A stretch of 64,000 bases of DNA from NCBI GenBank assembly GCA_000307305.1, contig DF158887.1, forward strand, positions 62,001 to 126,000. The letters run 5' to 3'. Below the pieces are notes generated by a model. It saw only the letters and a program-made list of their open reading frames with translations, was not told where the DNA came from and made no database searches. The DNA comes from Enterobacteriaceae bacterium B14 (GTDB lineage: Bacteria; Pseudomonadota; Gammaproteobacteria; Enterobacterales; Enterobacteriaceae). The number at the start of each line of letters is the position of its first letter. Within the stretch, counting starts at the first letter, position 1. Both the position numbers and the translations under genes were made by a program. Shown in pieces: positions 37,263 to 47,739 of the stretch.

Positions 37263-38165
37263 ATGAGTGACTTTTCCCAACTGCTGCAAAGCTATCGGCA
37301 GCGGGTTGATGATGCGCTGCTTAGCTATATGCAACCCTTGCCCTCAGGCGATGATAAGTTAATCGAGGCAATGCGCTATGGCGCACTTTTAGGCGGTAAA
37401 CGCCTGCGGCCTTATCTTGTCTATGCGACAGGTAATATGTTCGGTACAACACTGGAGAACCTCGACCCTGCCGCTGCCGCCGTCGAGTGTATCCATGCCT
37501 ACTCGTTGATCCACGATGACCTACCCGCTATGGATGACGACAAATTACGCCGAGGCAAGCCCACCTGCCATATTGAATTTGGTGAAGCCGCCGCTATTCT
37601 TGCAGGTGATGCACTACAAACGTTGGCATTCTCTATACTTTGTGATGCAACGATGCCAGATGTCCCCGTGACTAACCGACTCGCTATGTTGAGTGAACTC
37701 GCTAATGCGAGCGGGGCTAATGGTATGTGTTTAGGGCAGATACTCGATCTCTGTGCCGAAGGCCACTCGGTCTCTTTAGAGGAGCTTGAGAATATTCATC
37801 GCCATAAGACGGGCGCATTGATTCGGTCTGCGGTTCGCTTAGGTGCGCTCGCCTCTGGAGAAAAAGGCAAAGCGGCACTTCCCCAGCTCGATCGCTATGC
37901 CTCAGCCATTGGTTTAGCCTTTCAAGTACAGGACGATATCCTTGATGTCGTTGGGGAAACAGAAAAACTTGGGAAGCAACAAGGTAACGATCAGGCTTTA
38001 GGAAAAAGCACTTATCCTGCATTAATGGGGATTGATAACGCAAAAACTAAGGCGTGGGATCTCTATCAGGAAGCTTTAAGCGCCCTATCAGTGTTATCAT
38101 TGCAATCCTACAATACAAAACCTCTGGAAGTTCTCGCAAACTTCATAATAGAGCGTGACAATTAA
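37263..38165 (+). CDS. ispA: IspA, farnesyl diphosphate synthase
   Basis: A 300-residue trans-prenyltransferase. The first aspartate-rich motif is in [18 protein letters not shown] and the second in [14 protein letters not shown]. It condenses isopentenyl and dimethylallyl diphosphates to farnesyl diphosphate. It sits between xseB and dxs, all cotranscribed. Length matches E. coli (299). Confidence 0.97.
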   Translation: MSDFSQLLQSYRQRVDDALLSYMQPLPSGDDKLIEAMRYGALLGGKRLRPYLVYATGNMFGTTLENLDPAAAAVECIHAYSLIHDDLPAMDDDKLRRGKPTCHIEFGEAAAILAGDALQTLAFSILCDATMPDVPVTNRLAMLSELANASGANGMCLGQILDLCAEGHSVSLEELENIHRHKTGALIRSAVRLGALASGEKGKAALPQLDRYASAIGLAFQVQDDILDVVGETEKLGKQQGNDQALGKSTYPALMGIDNAKTKAWDLYQEALSALSVLSLQSYNTKPLEVLANFIIERDN

Positions 38166-38194
38166 AACCCGATTTTAAAAATTATGAGCATCAG

Positions 38195-40060
38195 ATGAGT
38201 CTTGATATAGCCAAATATCCGACCTTGGCGTTAGTAAATACACCAGATGACCTACGCCTGCTGCCAAAAGAGAGCTTGCAGAAATTGTGTGGTGAGCTGC
38301 GTCTCTATTTGCTGGATTCAGTCAGCCGTTCCAGCGGGCATTTTGCTTCTGGGCTTGGCACTGTCGAACTGACCGTGGCGTTACACTACGTCTATAACAC
38401 GCCTTTTGACCACTTGGTCTGGGATGTTGGCCATCAAGCTTATCCACACAAGATTCTTACTGGTCGCCGCAATAAGATTACGACCATCCGTCAGAAAAAT
38501 GGTTTGCACCCTTTCCCATGGCGGGATGAGAGCGAATATGACGTCTTGTCTGTCGGACACTCGTCTACCTCTATCAGTGCGGGGCTTGGTATGGCAGTTG
38601 CCGCCGAGCGAGAAGGTAAGGGCCGCCGCACTGTTTGTGTCATTGGCGATGGGGCTATCACCGCAGGAATGGCCTTCGAAGCCATGAACCACGCCGGTGA
38701 CATCGAAGCCGATATGCTCGTTGTACTCAACGATAACGAGATGTCGATTTCCGAAAACGTAGGTGCACTTAATAATCATTTAGCTCAGCTACTTTCTGGC
38801 AAACTCTACTCAACACTGCGTGAAGGGGGCAAAAAAGTGCTCTCTGGCCTGCCTCCGATTAAAGAGTTGGTGAAGCGCACAGAAGAGCATCTGAAAGGCA
38901 TGGTCGTTCCCGGTACCCTGTTTGAAGAGCTAGGTTTTAACTATATTGGCCCCGTCGATGGGCACGATGTGCAGGCACTTGCGGTTACGCTGAAAAACAT
39001 GCGCAGCCTGAAAGGCCCACAACTGTTACATGTGATGACCAAGAAAGGTAAAGGCTACGCACCAGCGGAAAAAGATCCGATCACTTTCCACGCCGTCCCT
39101 AAATTTGACCCAACCGTAGGTTCATTACCCAAAAGCACGAATAGTCTGCCAACCTATTCGAAAATATTCGGTGATTGGTTGTGTGAAACTGCCGCTCAAG
39201 ATGACCATTTAATGGCAGTAACCCCTGCGATGAGAGAAGGTTCCGGTATGGTACGTTTCTCTCGCGAATACCCACAGCAGTACTTTGATGTCGCCATTGC
39301 AGAACAGCACGCCGTCACCTTTGCTGCAGGTCTGGCTATCGGTGGTTATAAGCCTGTTGTCGCTATTTACTCAACATTTTTACAACGCGCCTATGATCAG
39401 GTAATCCACGATGTCGCGATTCAGAACCTGCCTGTTCTGTTTGCTATCGACCGTGGCGGTATCGTCGGTGCTGACGGCCAAACTCACCAAGGGGCGTTCG
39501 ATCTCTCCTTCCTGCGCTGCATCCCCAATATCATCGTAATGACACCAAGCGATGAAAACGAATGCCGCCAGATGCTACACACAGGCTATCACCATCAGCA
39601 AGGCCCAGTTGCTGTGCGTTACCCTCGTGGAACGGGAACAGGGGCAACCATGGAGCCTCTCAGCAGCTTGCCTATCGGTAAAGGTGTTGTGCGTCGTCAG
39701 GGTGAAAAAGTCGCGATTCTCAACTTCGGTACTCTGTTACCAGAAGCCTTAGCCGCCGCAGAGCAAATTAACGCCACCGTCGTTGATATGCGTTTTGTGA
39801 AGCCGTTGGATGAAGCGTTAATTATTGAAATAGCAGCCAGCCATGACAACTTAGTTACCCTTGAAGAAAACGCCATCATGGGCGGGGCAGGAAGCGGCGT
39901 AAATGAAGTCGTGATGACAAAGCGCCTTAGCGTACCTGTCTTAAATATCGGCCTGCCAGATATCTTTATTCCACAGGGTAGTCAGGAAGAAGTACGTAAG
40001 GATCTTGGTCTTGATGCCGAGGGGATTCTTCAGCATATTGAGCAGTGGATGGCAAAATAA
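38195..40060 (+). CDS. dxs: Dxs, 1-deoxy-D-xylulose-5-phosphate synthase
   Basis: A 621-residue thiamine-diphosphate enzyme. The cofactor motif is [20 protein letters not shown], and the transketolase-type central region includes [15 protein letters not shown]. It condenses pyruvate and glyceraldehyde 3-phosphate, the first step of the methylerythritol phosphate isoprenoid path. It is the last gene of the operon; a candidate hairpin follows at 40076. In E. coli yajO and pgpA come next, but not here. Confidence 0.97.
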   Translation: MSLDIAKYPTLALVNTPDDLRLLPKESLQKLCGELRLYLLDSVSRSSGHFASGLGTVELTVALHYVYNTPFDHLVWDVGHQAYPHKILTGRRNKITTIRQKNGLHPFPWRDESEYDVLSVGHSSTSISAGLGMAVAAEREGKGRRTVCVIGDGAITAGMAFEAMNHAGDIEADMLVVLNDNEMSISENVGALNNHLAQLLSGKLYSTLREGGKKVLSGLPPIKELVKRTEEHLKGMVVPGTLFEELGFNYIGPVDGHDVQALAVTLKNMRSLKGPQLLHVMTKKGKGYAPAEKDPITFHAVPKFDPTVGSLPKSTNSLPTYSKIFGDWLCETAAQDDHLMAVTPAMREGSGMVRFSREYPQQYFDVAIAEQHAVTFAAGLAIGGYKPVVAIYSTFLQRAYDQVIHDVAIQNLPVLFAIDRGGIVGADGQTHQGAFDLSFLRCIPNIIVMTPSDENECRQMLHTGYHHQQGPVAVRYPRGTGTGATMEPLSSLPIGKGVVRRQGEKVAILNFGTLLPEALAAAEQINATVVDMRFVKPLDEALIIEIAASHDNLVTLEENAIMGGAGSGVNEVVMTKRLSVPVLNIGLPDIFIPQGSQEEVRKDLGLDAEGILQHIEQWMAK

Positions 40061-40075
40061 CTAAAGTTTAGTTTT

Positions 40076-40103
40076 AGGGGGCACTTTTTTTGAGTTACCC
40101 CCT
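40076..40103 (+). terminator. Candidate terminator of dxs
   Basis: AGGGGG (40076-40081) and CCCCCT (40098-40103) form a short GC stem; the loop contains a T7 tract, and the sequence after the stem (TGTCTGTTTG) is only moderately T-rich. Confidence 0.45.
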
Positions 40104-40152
40104 TGTCTGTTTGATAACCGATAGTATTTTCGTGTTCATATAAGGAATGTAT

Positions 40153-40853
40153 ATGTATAAAATAGATATGATATTAAACACACTAAACTATTGCAATTCA
40201 AAACCGATCATACGCTATAGTGCAGCCGAAAGAATAGCAAAAAAAACCTCCTATATATCATTAATAATCAGCACCACCTTGCTCATTATAGGTGGAGTGA
40301 TGGCATTAATACATTCGCAGAACCCATTCTCAGATTACATGAAGATAACGGCTATAATAATAGTTATATCATCTGAGGCAATTGCTATATTTTCCCTAAT
40401 CCCTGAGCCTGCAGTAGGCATTTTTATGCTATTTTTCTGGAAAAAACAGGCACTAATTAGCTTACATGATGAAATAAAAAAGGATGAAATATATGCTAAT
40501 AGACTATCAGAATATACTGTTCATGAATTAGAGTATGCTCAATATTGGTTAAATCTCAAAATATCACGTATTGAAAGCCGTATTAAATTTTTTTTGGTGA
40601 AAAAACGACAGTATTTGCATTGTTACTTTTTTCTTTTCCTCTAATAAAGGAATTAGGTGGGTTAAATTGGTTTTTACCATCAATAAAAGAAGCTATTCTT
40701 TTCCCATATAATACCAGTACATTAATCTGGTTAGTTTTAGCATTTATATTTGGCATGTCCATTGGTGCTATTGTCTCTAAAAGTATAGTAACCAGATATC
40801 AATACCAATTATCACTCTTAGATTTAAATTTAAAATTAAGAAACACTCAGTAG
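40153..40853 (+). pseudogene. Membrane protein gene with frameshift at a T8 tract
   Basis: Two overlapping frames look like one gene. The first frame (ATG at 40153, AAGGA six bases upstream) encodes MYKIDMILNTLNY, two membrane segments (ISLIISTTLLIIGGVMALI; IIIVISSEAIAIFSLIPEP) and a cytoplasmic part, then hits a stop at 40642. The second frame carries on from the T8 tract (40588-40595), reading FFFGEKTTVFALLLFSFPLI, then another segment (LIWLVLAFIFGMSIGAIVS), and stops at 40853. One extra T (T9) would join them into about 234 residues. This may be a real mutation, phase variation or a sequencing error. Family not recognised; AT-rich. Confidence 0.65.
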
Positions 40854-40978
40854 ACAAGAGATATTAATTAGTGGAGTTAGTTATTTTTTGAAATAGAATA
40901 ATCCATGTAGAAAAAGTGAATACAATAACTATAAGGGCCGTATTCACTTAGGAATAAAAAATAAAAGCAAAAAATCAA

Positions 40979-41953
40979 TCAAACCTTAAAATGGTCAAAC
41001 CCCTGACCATCAAACACAATATCCTGCCCATTCTGTTTAAAGGTTAGCTGCCCTTCCTGATTATTCATCTGCCCAATACAGGTGAAACCAACACCACTGT
41101 GATTAAGTGCAGCTTCTATCGCCCCACGGTTAGCCTCTGAGACACTAAAGCACAGCTCGTAGTCCTCTCCACCAGCCAGCGCCCATTGCAACCTTTGGTC
41201 CGGCTCGACATTCTTCAAAAAGGCTTCAGAGAGCGGCAGTTGGTCCAAATCGATGATGGCACCGCAACCGCTGGCTTTCAATATATGCCCAAGGTCAGAA
41301 ACCAACCCATCGGAGAGATCGATAACAGAACCGGCGATATCGCGTAGCCCTTGCCCTGCCAATATTCTCGGCTGTGGTCGGAGATGACGCTGCACCAGAT
41401 AATCATTCTCGTAAGGGTTAATCACATCTAATCTTTTCTGCAAAATAGCCAGCCCAGCAGCGCTATCCCCTAGCGTACCTGTGACATAGATCCAATCGCC
41501 ATTATGTGCACCGGAACGAGCAAGGGTACGATCTACGGGAACATGGCCGAAAATGGTCAATGTCAGGCTAAGCGGCCCTTTGGTGGTATCACCACCGATA
41601 AGTTGCATCCCGTAGTAATCTAGCTGCTCAAACAGGCTATCGCTGTATGCCTGCAACCATGCTTCATCGATAGTCGGGAGTGTAATTGCCAGAGAGAGCC
41701 ATGCAGGGTCAGCTCCCATAGCCGCTAAATCGCTCAAGTTAACGGCTAGCGATTTATAGGCAAGATCGGCAGGATCAATATTGGGAAGAAAATGGGTACC
41801 ACAAACCAGCGTATCGGTGCTGACTGCCAACACCTTTTTTTCAGGTAGTGTTAACAGAGCACAATCATCACCAATACCCAATGGCACATCGCGGCGATGT
41901 TGTGTTTGTCGGTTAAAATAACGGGCAATAATATCAAATTCACCAGAAGACAT
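40979..41953 (-). CDS. thiL: ThiL, thiamine-monophosphate kinase
   Basis: A 324-residue kinase of the PurM/ThiL fold. Visible motifs are the metal/phosphate site [10 protein letters not shown] at the N terminus, [15 protein letters not shown], and [13 protein letters not shown]. It phosphorylates thiamine monophosphate to the active diphosphate. I use the ATG at 41953 ([13 protein letters not shown]) from family alignment; the longer reading starts at a TTG at 41974. In E. coli thiL follows nusB and precedes pgpA, but pgpA is absent here. Confidence 0.96.
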   Translation of the reverse strand: MSSGEFDIIARYFNRQTQHRRDVPLGIGDDCALLTLPEKKVLAVSTDTLVCGTHFLPNIDPADLAYKSLAVNLSDLAAMGADPAWLSLAITLPTIDEAWLQAYSDSLFEQLDYYGMQLIGGDTTKGPLSLTLTIFGHVPVDRTLARSGAHNGDWIYVTGTLGDSAAGLAILQKRLDVINPYENDYLVQRHLRPQPRILAGQGLRDIAGSVIDLSDGLVSDLGHILKASGCGAIIDLDQLPLSEAFLKNVEPDQRLQWALAGGEDYELCFSVSEANRGAIEAALNHSGVGFTCIGQMNNQEGQLTFKQNGQDIVFDGQGFDHFKV

Positions 41954-41992
41954 AGTCGATACTCTTCCTATCAATCAGAATACTTGCGAGTG

Positions 41993-42029
41993 ATGCCCTA
42001 AATACTGAAACTCGAACGATTTAGAGCAT
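41993..42029. repeat. Short palindromic repeat, nusB-thiL gap
   Basis: ATGCCCTAAAT (41993-42003) and ATTTAGAGCAT (42019-42029) pair with one mismatch. The minus strand reads TATGCTCTAAATCGTTCGAG, matching the arm consensus of the TATACTC-type repeats in this window. Confidence 0.5.
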
Positions 42030-42035
42030 AAACCA

Positions 42036-42069
42036 TAAGCAAAAAGGCCGGATTTACCGGCCTTTTTTT
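42036..42069 (-). terminator. Intrinsic terminator of nusB
   Basis: AAAGGCCGG (42043-42051) and CCGGCCTTT (42057-42065), a 9-bp stem with loop ATTTA. The minus strand continues TTGCTT after T5. The plus strand has T7, so it is bidirectional in form. It separates nusB from thiL, which are often cotranscribed in E. coli. Confidence 0.82.
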
Positions 42070-42079
42070 GGTCTTTCTC

Positions 42080-42493
42080 TTACTTTTTTCGCACCGTTGG
42101 TGCCGCTTTATCTAACACGCCATTCACGAATTTATGGCTGTCTTCAGCACCAAAGATTTTAGCTAATTCTATCGCTTCGTTAATAGCGACTTTATAAGGA
42201 ACATCCTCGCGCTTGCTAAGCTCATACAGCGCAACGCGCAGTACTGCTCTTTCAACTTGTCCCAATTCATCAAGCTTACGAGACAGGTAAGGCGACATGA
42301 TGCCGTCTAGATACTCAGCATTGGTCGCAACACCAGACAGTAGCTCACGAAAATAGGTAATGTCTGCGCCTTTCACATCCTGCTCTGCCAGGAACTGTAA
42401 TTCGACATCAGCGATGTCATTTTTAGACAATTGCCAAGAGTAAAGTGCCTGAACAGCACACTCACGAGCACGGCGACGAGCAGAAGGTTTCAC
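42080..42493 (-). CDS. nusB: NusB antitermination factor
   Basis: A 137-residue all-helical NusB-family protein ([20 protein letters not shown] at the start; [17 protein letters not shown]). It binds boxA RNA with NusE (S10) for rRNA antitermination. It lies 20 bases after ribH. Confidence 0.97.
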   Translation of the reverse strand: MKPSARRRARECAVQALYSWQLSKNDIADVELQFLAEQDVKGADITYFRELLSGVATNAEYLDGIMSPYLSRKLDELGQVERAVLRVALYELSKREDVPYKVAINEAIELAKIFGAEDSHKFVNGVLDKAAPTVRKK

Positions 42494-42513
42494 GGAAATT
42501 CCCCTTAACTAAA

Positions 42514-42984
42514 TCAGGCTTTAATATCTTTAATCACATTGATCATTTCGAGTGCGGTAAGGGCGGCTTCTGCGCCTTTGTTACCGGCTTTGGTTCCTGC
42601 ACGTTCAATCGCTTGTTCGATGCTTTCTGTCGTCAACACACCAAACGCAACAGGGATTTCGCTGTCAACAGCAATGCGGGATAAGCCAGAACTGCACTCG
42701 CCAGCAACAAATTCAAAGTGGGCTGTACCACCACGGATAACAGTACCTAACGCAATAACCGCATCGTAACGATCGGTATTCACCAGGCTGCGCACAGCAA
42801 GCGGAAGCTCATAGGCACCCGGAACCCAAACGACGGTGATGTTTTCGTCAGAAACCTGACCCACACGTTTCAGCGCATCAATAGCACCGCTTAGCAGGCT
42901 ATCATTGATGAAATTGTTGAAACGCGCAATTGCGATCGCTACACGAGCTTTTGGTGCAGCTACAACACCTTCGATAACGTTCAT
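42514..42984 (-). CDS. ribE: 6,7-dimethyl-8-ribityllumazine synthase
   Basis: A 156-residue lumazine synthase (gene ribE in E. coli, ribH elsewhere). Motifs are the substrate-binding [11 protein letters not shown] and the [17 protein letters not shown] region. It makes the riboflavin precursor by condensing the ribityl-pyrimidine with dihydroxybutanone phosphate, in a capsid-like shell. Same length as E. coli. No FMN riboswitch is seen in the gap upstream. Confidence 0.97.
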   Translation of the reverse strand: MNVIEGVVAAPKARVAIAIARFNNFINDSLLSGAIDALKRVGQVSDENITVVWVPGAYELPLAVRSLVNTDRYDAVIALGTVIRGGTAHFEFVAGECSSGLSRIAVDSEIPVAFGVLTTESIEQAIERAGTKAGNKGAEAALTALEMINVIKDIKA

Positions 42985-43137
42985 TCGGCTTTCCTTTCAT
43001 TTTGAGTTCAATAACCCCGCAGGGGGGCGGATTCTAACATATTCTTTTACGGTCTGCGCAGATGCTTTCATAAATCGCGAGAAACCGAAATAGAGATATC
43101 GTATGTAAAAATAGCGTGACTCAGCAAGCCTGTAAGC

Positions 43138-44295
43138 TTAACTCAGCGGCTTCAATAATAATCTGATATCTGGCCCTATCTGCCTGACATCCGTTATCTT
43201 AAATTCAGGTGCAGAAGAGAGAGACTCTAACCCCGGCAACTTAAATAATCCTTGGGCATTGTCACCTAATAACTTGGGTGCTAGATAGAGCACTAACTCA
43301 TCCACCAGTCCCGCCTGCAACAAAGCGCCAGCAAGCGTAGACCCTGCTTCCGTCCAGACAGAGTTTATCTGCCGTTTGCCCAGTTGCATCATCAACAGAA
43401 CCAGATCTATCCCGCCGTTATGAGCAGGTAAGATTAACTCTTCTACTTTACTTCTATCAGCAGCGCTGTCGTCAGGCCAAATGTGCTCACCGGAAGTAAG
43501 ACGCGCTAGCCATGTTTGCCCTGGTTCGTGAATCAGGCGGTGCGAAGGCATCACACGGTTTTGGCTATCAATAACCACGCGCGTAGGCTGTCGTAGATTA
43601 AGTTTAGGATCGCTGTTCGTATCAAGGTTCGAGGTATAGAGGGATTGGATATCAGCATCGAGTTCGCTCCAACGAACGGTGAGCGAGGGGTCATCCGCCA
43701 ACACCGTAGCACTGGTGCTGAGAATGGCTGAGCTTTCTGCTCGGAAACGTTGCACATCTCTGCGAGCTTCCGGCGAGGTGATCCATTTACTTTCACCCGA
43801 TGCCATCGCCGTTCTACCATCTAGAGATGCCGCCATTTTTAGGCGCAAATAAGGAAAACCGGTTCGCATACGTTTAAGAAAACCCAGATTGAGCGCCTCG
43901 GCCTCATCACGTAATACGCCGCTGTCGGTGTCTATACCTGCTTGTTTGAGCTTGTATAACCCACGCCCTGCAACCTGTGGATTCGGGTCATCCATTGCTA
44001 CAACCACTCGAGCAACGCCGGCCGCAACTAAAGCATCAGCACAGGGCGGAGTCCGGCCCTGATGGCTGCAGGGTTCTAATGTGACATAAGCCGTTGCACC
44101 TTTTGCTTTCTCACCCGCCATGCGTAAGGCGTGAACTTCTGCATGAGGCTCTCCGGCACGAAAGTGAAAGCCTTCACCCACGATATGCCCGTCACGAACA
44201 ATCACACAGCCGACGTTAGGGTTAGGCGTTGTTGTGTAACGCCCTTTTTTTGCGAGTTCGATTGCGCGCGCCATGTAGGTATGATCAAGGTTCAT
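43138..44295 (-). CDS. ribD: RibD, bifunctional riboflavin deaminase/reductase
   Basis: A 385-residue protein with an N-terminal deaminase domain (zinc site: GEPHAEVHALRMAGE and EPCSHQGRTPPCAD) and a C-terminal reductase domain (LRLKMAASLDGRTAMASGES). It performs the second and third steps of riboflavin synthesis. It starts 5 bases after nrdR, so the two are cotranscribed. E. coli RibD has 367 residues; the extra length is within the reductase domain (a polar stretch ELDADIQSLYTSNLDTN). Confidence 0.96.
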   Translation of the reverse strand: MNLDHTYMARAIELAKKGRYTTTPNPNVGCVIVRDGHIVGEGFHFRAGEPHAEVHALRMAGEKAKGATAYVTLEPCSHQGRTPPCADALVAAGVARVVVAMDDPNPQVAGRGLYKLKQAGIDTDSGVLRDEAEALNLGFLKRMRTGFPYLRLKMAASLDGRTAMASGESKWITSPEARRDVQRFRAESSAILSTSATVLADDPSLTVRWSELDADIQSLYTSNLDTNSDPKLNLRQPTRVVIDSQNRVMPSHRLIHEPGQTWLARLTSGEHIWPDDSAADRSKVEELILPAHNGGIDLVLLMMQLGKRQINSVWTEAGSTLAGALLQAGLVDELVLYLAPKLLGDNAQGLFKLPGLESLSSAPEFKITDVRQIGPDIRLLLKPLS

Positions 44296-44300
44296 GGTCG

Positions 44301-44750
44301 TTAATCCTCTAACTTGGCAATCTCTTCACCAAATTCTTTAACGTCTTCAAAACTGCGGTATACGGAGGCAAAGCGAATATAGGCAACTTTATCTAGTTTT
44401 TTTAATGCATCCATCACAAGATTGCCGATCGTTTTGGTAGGAATTTCTCTCTCGCCTGTCGCACGGATTTGAGATTTGATATGGCTGATAGCCAGCTCCA
44501 CGTCATCTGAGCTAACGGGGCGTTTCTCCAACGCACGTAACATACCGTTTCTCAGCTTATCCTCGTTGAATGACTCACGGAACTCATTACTTTTAACGAC
44601 GCGGGGCATAATCAACTCGGCCGACTCGAAAGTCGTAAAACGCTCATTGCACTCTAAACATTGTCGGCGACGGCGTACCTGAGAGCCATCGCCAACCAGT
44701 CGAGAATCTATGACTTTGGTATCCACTGCTGAACAGAAAGGGCAATGCAT
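44301..44750 (-). CDS. nrdR: NrdR, ribonucleotide reductase repressor
   Basis: A 149-residue repressor, same length as E. coli. The N-terminal zinc ribbon has four cysteines ([13 protein letters not shown] and [11 protein letters not shown]), and the ATP-cone domain follows. It binds ATP/dATP and represses nrd operons. I start at the ATG at 44750, where the conserved protein begins; the reading to 44780 is an extension. Confidence 0.97.
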   Translation of the reverse strand: MHCPFCSAVDTKVIDSRLVGDGSQVRRRRQCLECNERFTTFESAELIMPRVVKSNEFRESFNEDKLRNGMLRALEKRPVSSDDVELAISHIKSQIRATGEREIPTKTIGNLVMDALKKLDKVAYIRFASVYRSFEDVKEFGEEIAKLED

Positions 44751-45181
44751 GGGCAGATTATCTCGGTAGCGTTTTATCAATTCACCTAGTTTAACCTGAC
44801 AATGCTAATACACAAAACACACCTATTCAGAGGCCTTAACATTTCAACTATCACGCAGCACGCCTGCGTTTCTTCAAATCTCAACTATCATAGTTATGTG
44901 GTGGTAGGCTAACGAGAGGGCTGGGTATCGGTCACAATAATGACCGCAGTTTTTCAGATTACCCTCGCTCCCTCCTCTTTTACTCACACCGCCACCCTTT
45001 TCGACCACCGCAATAAAGAGCGAAATTTGAGCAACGTGCATTCAATAATCTGACGTCATTCGATGAGAAATCCTTGAGCTGACTTTAATGATCAACACCT
45101 AACCCAGTATTGCAACGCGCATATATTCGCCGCACAAAAAGCGTTAACTGTCTGATAATTTTTAGTGACATGGGCATAGTT
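44751..45181. other. Divergent gap between nrdR and gluconate dehydrogenase genes
   Basis: No credible gene in 431 bp. A small inverted repeat CGGTCA/TGACCG (44929-44946) is centred in the gap and could be an operator. Part of the gap is pyrimidine-rich (CTCCCTCCTCTTTT). Both flanking promoters are expected here. Confidence 0.4.
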
Positions 45182-45940
45182 ATGGCAAAAAAAACCAATC
45201 TGCATATAAGAAGTACCAGAAGAGACTTTATTTTAAAAACAATGACGCTGATCCCTACTGTCGCTATCGGGAGTACGGGAATCGGAACCTTAACCCACTC
45301 AACTGACACACAAGCCTCCGCAAAAATACCAGATAGCGCCTCACAAAGAGCAAACTCACCAACAGCCTATACACCGACCTATTTTACCAACGAAGAGTTT
45401 TTGTTTATCAACGCGGCCGTATCCCGCCTCATTCCTAATGATGAACGTGGCCCCGGTGCACTTGAAGCGGGAGCACCTGAGTTTATCGATCGCCAAATGA
45501 ACACGCCCTATGCCACGGGTGCTCAGTGGTATATGCAAGGGCCGTTTTACCCAGATGCAGAACATGACTTTGGCTATCAGTATCCTCTTACACCACAGCA
45601 AATTTACCGTTTAGGTATTCACGACACTAACCAGTATGCCAAACAACAGCATGGAAAAATTTTTGCTGAATTATCGGCTGATCAACAAGATGAACTTTTA
45701 ACCCAGATGGAGAATGGGAAAGCCGAATTCCCTCAAGTTCCAGCGAAGCTCTTCTTCGCCTACTTGCTACAAAATACGCGAGAAGGGTTCTTCAGTGACC
45801 CCATTCACGGCGGCAATCAAGGGCTGGTCGGGTGGAAACTGATTAATTTCCCGGGTGCCAGAGCAGACTTTATGGATTGGGTTGAACGAGGTGAACGCTA
45901 CCCTTTCCCACCCGTTTCTATTCGTGGAGAGAGAGGCTAA
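45182..45940 (+). CDS. Gluconate 2-dehydrogenase-type gamma subunit (Tat-exported)
   Basis: A 252-residue protein with a twin-arginine signal ([20 protein letters not shown]) and the gluconate-dehydrogenase subunit 3 domain ([20 protein letters not shown], then [13 protein letters not shown]). The subunit helps export the FAD subunit, which has no signal of its own, in a folded complex. I use the ATG at 45182 because it places the RR motif correctly; the upstream reading from 45110 adds 24 residues. The next gene begins 2 bases after its stop. Confidence 0.9.
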   Translation: MAKKTNLHIRSTRRDFILKTMTLIPTVAIGSTGIGTLTHSTDTQASAKIPDSASQRANSPTAYTPTYFTNEEFLFINAAVSRLIPNDERGPGALEAGAPEFIDRQMNTPYATGAQWYMQGPFYPDAEHDFGYQYPLTPQQIYRLGIHDTNQYAKQQHGKIFAELSADQQDELLTQMENGKAEFPQVPAKLFFAYLLQNTREGFFSDPIHGGNQGLVGWKLINFPGARADFMDWVERGERYPFPPVSIRGERG

Positions 45941-45942
45941 CG

Positions 45943-47727
45943 ATGGCGAATACTATGAAGAAAGTCGATGTCGCCATTGTAGGATTCGGCTGGGCCGGAT
46001 CGATTATGGCAAAAGAGCTAACCGAGGCTGGGCTGCACGTGGTAGTGCTTGAACGCGGCCCCTCCAGAGATACTTATCCTGATGGCGCTTATCCACAGGT
46101 CATTGATGAACTCACCTACAATACTCGCCGAAAGCTATTTCAAGATCTGTCAAAAAGTACCGTCACGCTACGCCACAACAGTTCACAAACGGCGCTACCC
46201 TATCGCCAATTGGCCGCTTTTTTACCGGGTACAGGAACAGGTGGAGCGGGTCTACATTGGTCTGGCGTACACTTTCGTGTCGCACCAATGGAGTTGCGGA
46301 TGCGTAGCCATTATGAGGAGCGTTACGGCAAAGGCTTTATTCCTGAAGGGATGACCATCCAAGATTTTGGTGTGACCTACGATGAGTTAGAGCCTTACTT
46401 CGACAAAGCAGAAAAGGTGTTTGGTACCTCAGGTACACCGTGGTCGGTAAAAGGTAAAATTATCGGCGAAGGGAAAGGAGGGAACCCGTTTGCTGCCGAT
46501 CGATCAGATCACTTTCCACTGCCCGCACAAAAACGCACCTTCTCGGCCCAGTTATTCGCAACAGCTGCCGAGTCCGTTGGCTATCATCCCTACGATCTTC
46601 CGTCTGCCAATACCTCAGGCCCGTATACCAATACCTACGGGGCACAAATGGGGCCTTGCAACTTTTGTGGATTCTGCAGCGGTTATGCTTGCTATATGTA
46701 CTCAAAAGCATCACCAAACGTCAATATCTGGCCAGCGCTACGTCAGGAGCCGAAATTTGAGCTTCGCACTGACTCTAACGTGCTACGTGTCAATCTTACC
46801 GATGATAAGACGAAAGCAACGGGCGTGACTTATGTCGATGCCCAAGGGCGTCAGATAGAACAACCTGCGGATATCGTGATTCTGGCTGCCTTCCAGTTTC
46901 ATAATGTTCACCTCATGCTGCTTTCGGGGATCGGTAAACCCTATAACCCCATGACTAACGAAGGCGTTGTTGGGCGTAACTTTGCCTACCAAAATCTATC
47001 GACCATCAAGGCCTTCTTTAATAAAGAGGTTTATACCAATACCTTTATTGGCGCAGGAGGTGCAGGCGTTGCCGTCGACGATTTTAATGCAGATAACTTT
47101 GACCACGCCCAATATGGTTTTGTCGGTGGCTCGCCATTTTGGGTCAATCAGGCAGGTACCAAACCTATCTCAGGCATACCTATACGGCCAGGGCTGCCCA
47201 ACTGGGGCAGCAAGTGGAAAGCAGCGGTAGCAGATTCCTATACTCATCACGTTTCAATGGATGCACACGGTGCTCACCAATCTTATCGCCAAAACTATCT
47301 CGACCTCGACCCTAACTATAAAGATGCCTATGGGCAGCCTTTACTGCGTATGACATTCGATTGGCAGGAAAATGACATCAAGATGTCACAGTTTATGCAT
47401 GCTCAAATGATGAAGATTGCAGAGGCGATGCATCCAGCAGAGGTCAGTGGTTCCCCTAAAAATGCGAATTCCCACTTCGATAGTACCGCTTACCAGACCA
47501 CACATCTCAATGGCGGTGCGATTATGGGAGAGAACCCAGCAACCAGCGCAATTAATCGGTATCTGCAAAGTTGGGATGTACACAATGTCTTCGTTCCCGG
47601 TGCATCCGCTTTTCCTCAGGGGTTAGGCTATAACCCGACAGGGTTGCTGGCTGCGTTAACCTATTGGTCTGCCCAGGCTATTCGCGACCAGTATCTTAAA
47701 AATCCAGGGCCGCTGGTGCAGGCATAA
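45943..47727 (+). CDS. Gluconate 2-dehydrogenase-type flavoprotein subunit
   Basis: A 594-residue GMC-type oxidoreductase. The FAD-binding motif VAIVGFGWAGSIMAKELTEA is at the N terminus. It includes a cysteine cluster (CNFCGFCSGYACY) and the C-terminal GMC motif region (GASAFPQGLGYNPTGLLAAL). It oxidises a polyol or sugar acid in the periplasm, probably D-gluconate to 2-ketogluconate, and passes electrons to the cytochrome subunit. 2-Ketogluconate or sorbitol are alternative substrates that sequence alone does not exclude. Confidence 0.88.
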   Translation: MANTMKKVDVAIVGFGWAGSIMAKELTEAGLHVVVLERGPSRDTYPDGAYPQVIDELTYNTRRKLFQDLSKSTVTLRHNSSQTALPYRQLAAFLPGTGTGGAGLHWSGVHFRVAPMELRMRSHYEERYGKGFIPEGMTIQDFGVTYDELEPYFDKAEKVFGTSGTPWSVKGKIIGEGKGGNPFAADRSDHFPLPAQKRTFSAQLFATAAESVGYHPYDLPSANTSGPYTNTYGAQMGPCNFCGFCSGYACYMYSKASPNVNIWPALRQEPKFELRTDSNVLRVNLTDDKTKATGVTYVDAQGRQIEQPADIVILAAFQFHNVHLMLLSGIGKPYNPMTNEGVVGRNFAYQNLSTIKAFFNKEVYTNTFIGAGGAGVAVDDFNADNFDHAQYGFVGGSPFWVNQAGTKPISGIPIRPGLPNWGSKWKAAVADSYTHHVSMDAHGAHQSYRQNYLDLDPNYKDAYGQPLLRMTFDWQENDIKMSQFMHAQMMKIAEAMHPAEVSGSPKNANSHFDSTAYQTTHLNGGAIMGENPATSAINRYLQSWDVHNVFVPGASAFPQGLGYNPTGLLAALTYWSAQAIRDQYLKNPGPLVQA

Positions 47728-47739
47728 GGAGGGATCGCA

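Noticed and set aside
42985-43137. Possible FMN riboswitch upstream of ribE (lumazine synthase)
   Set aside because: The GC-rich AACCCCGCAGGGGGGCGG block does not contain the conserved RFN core, and the gap is too short for the full element.
44929-44946. CGGTCA/TGACCG inverted repeat as a specific operator
   Set aside because: A 6-bp stem is frequent by chance; there is no second copy or known consensus to support it.
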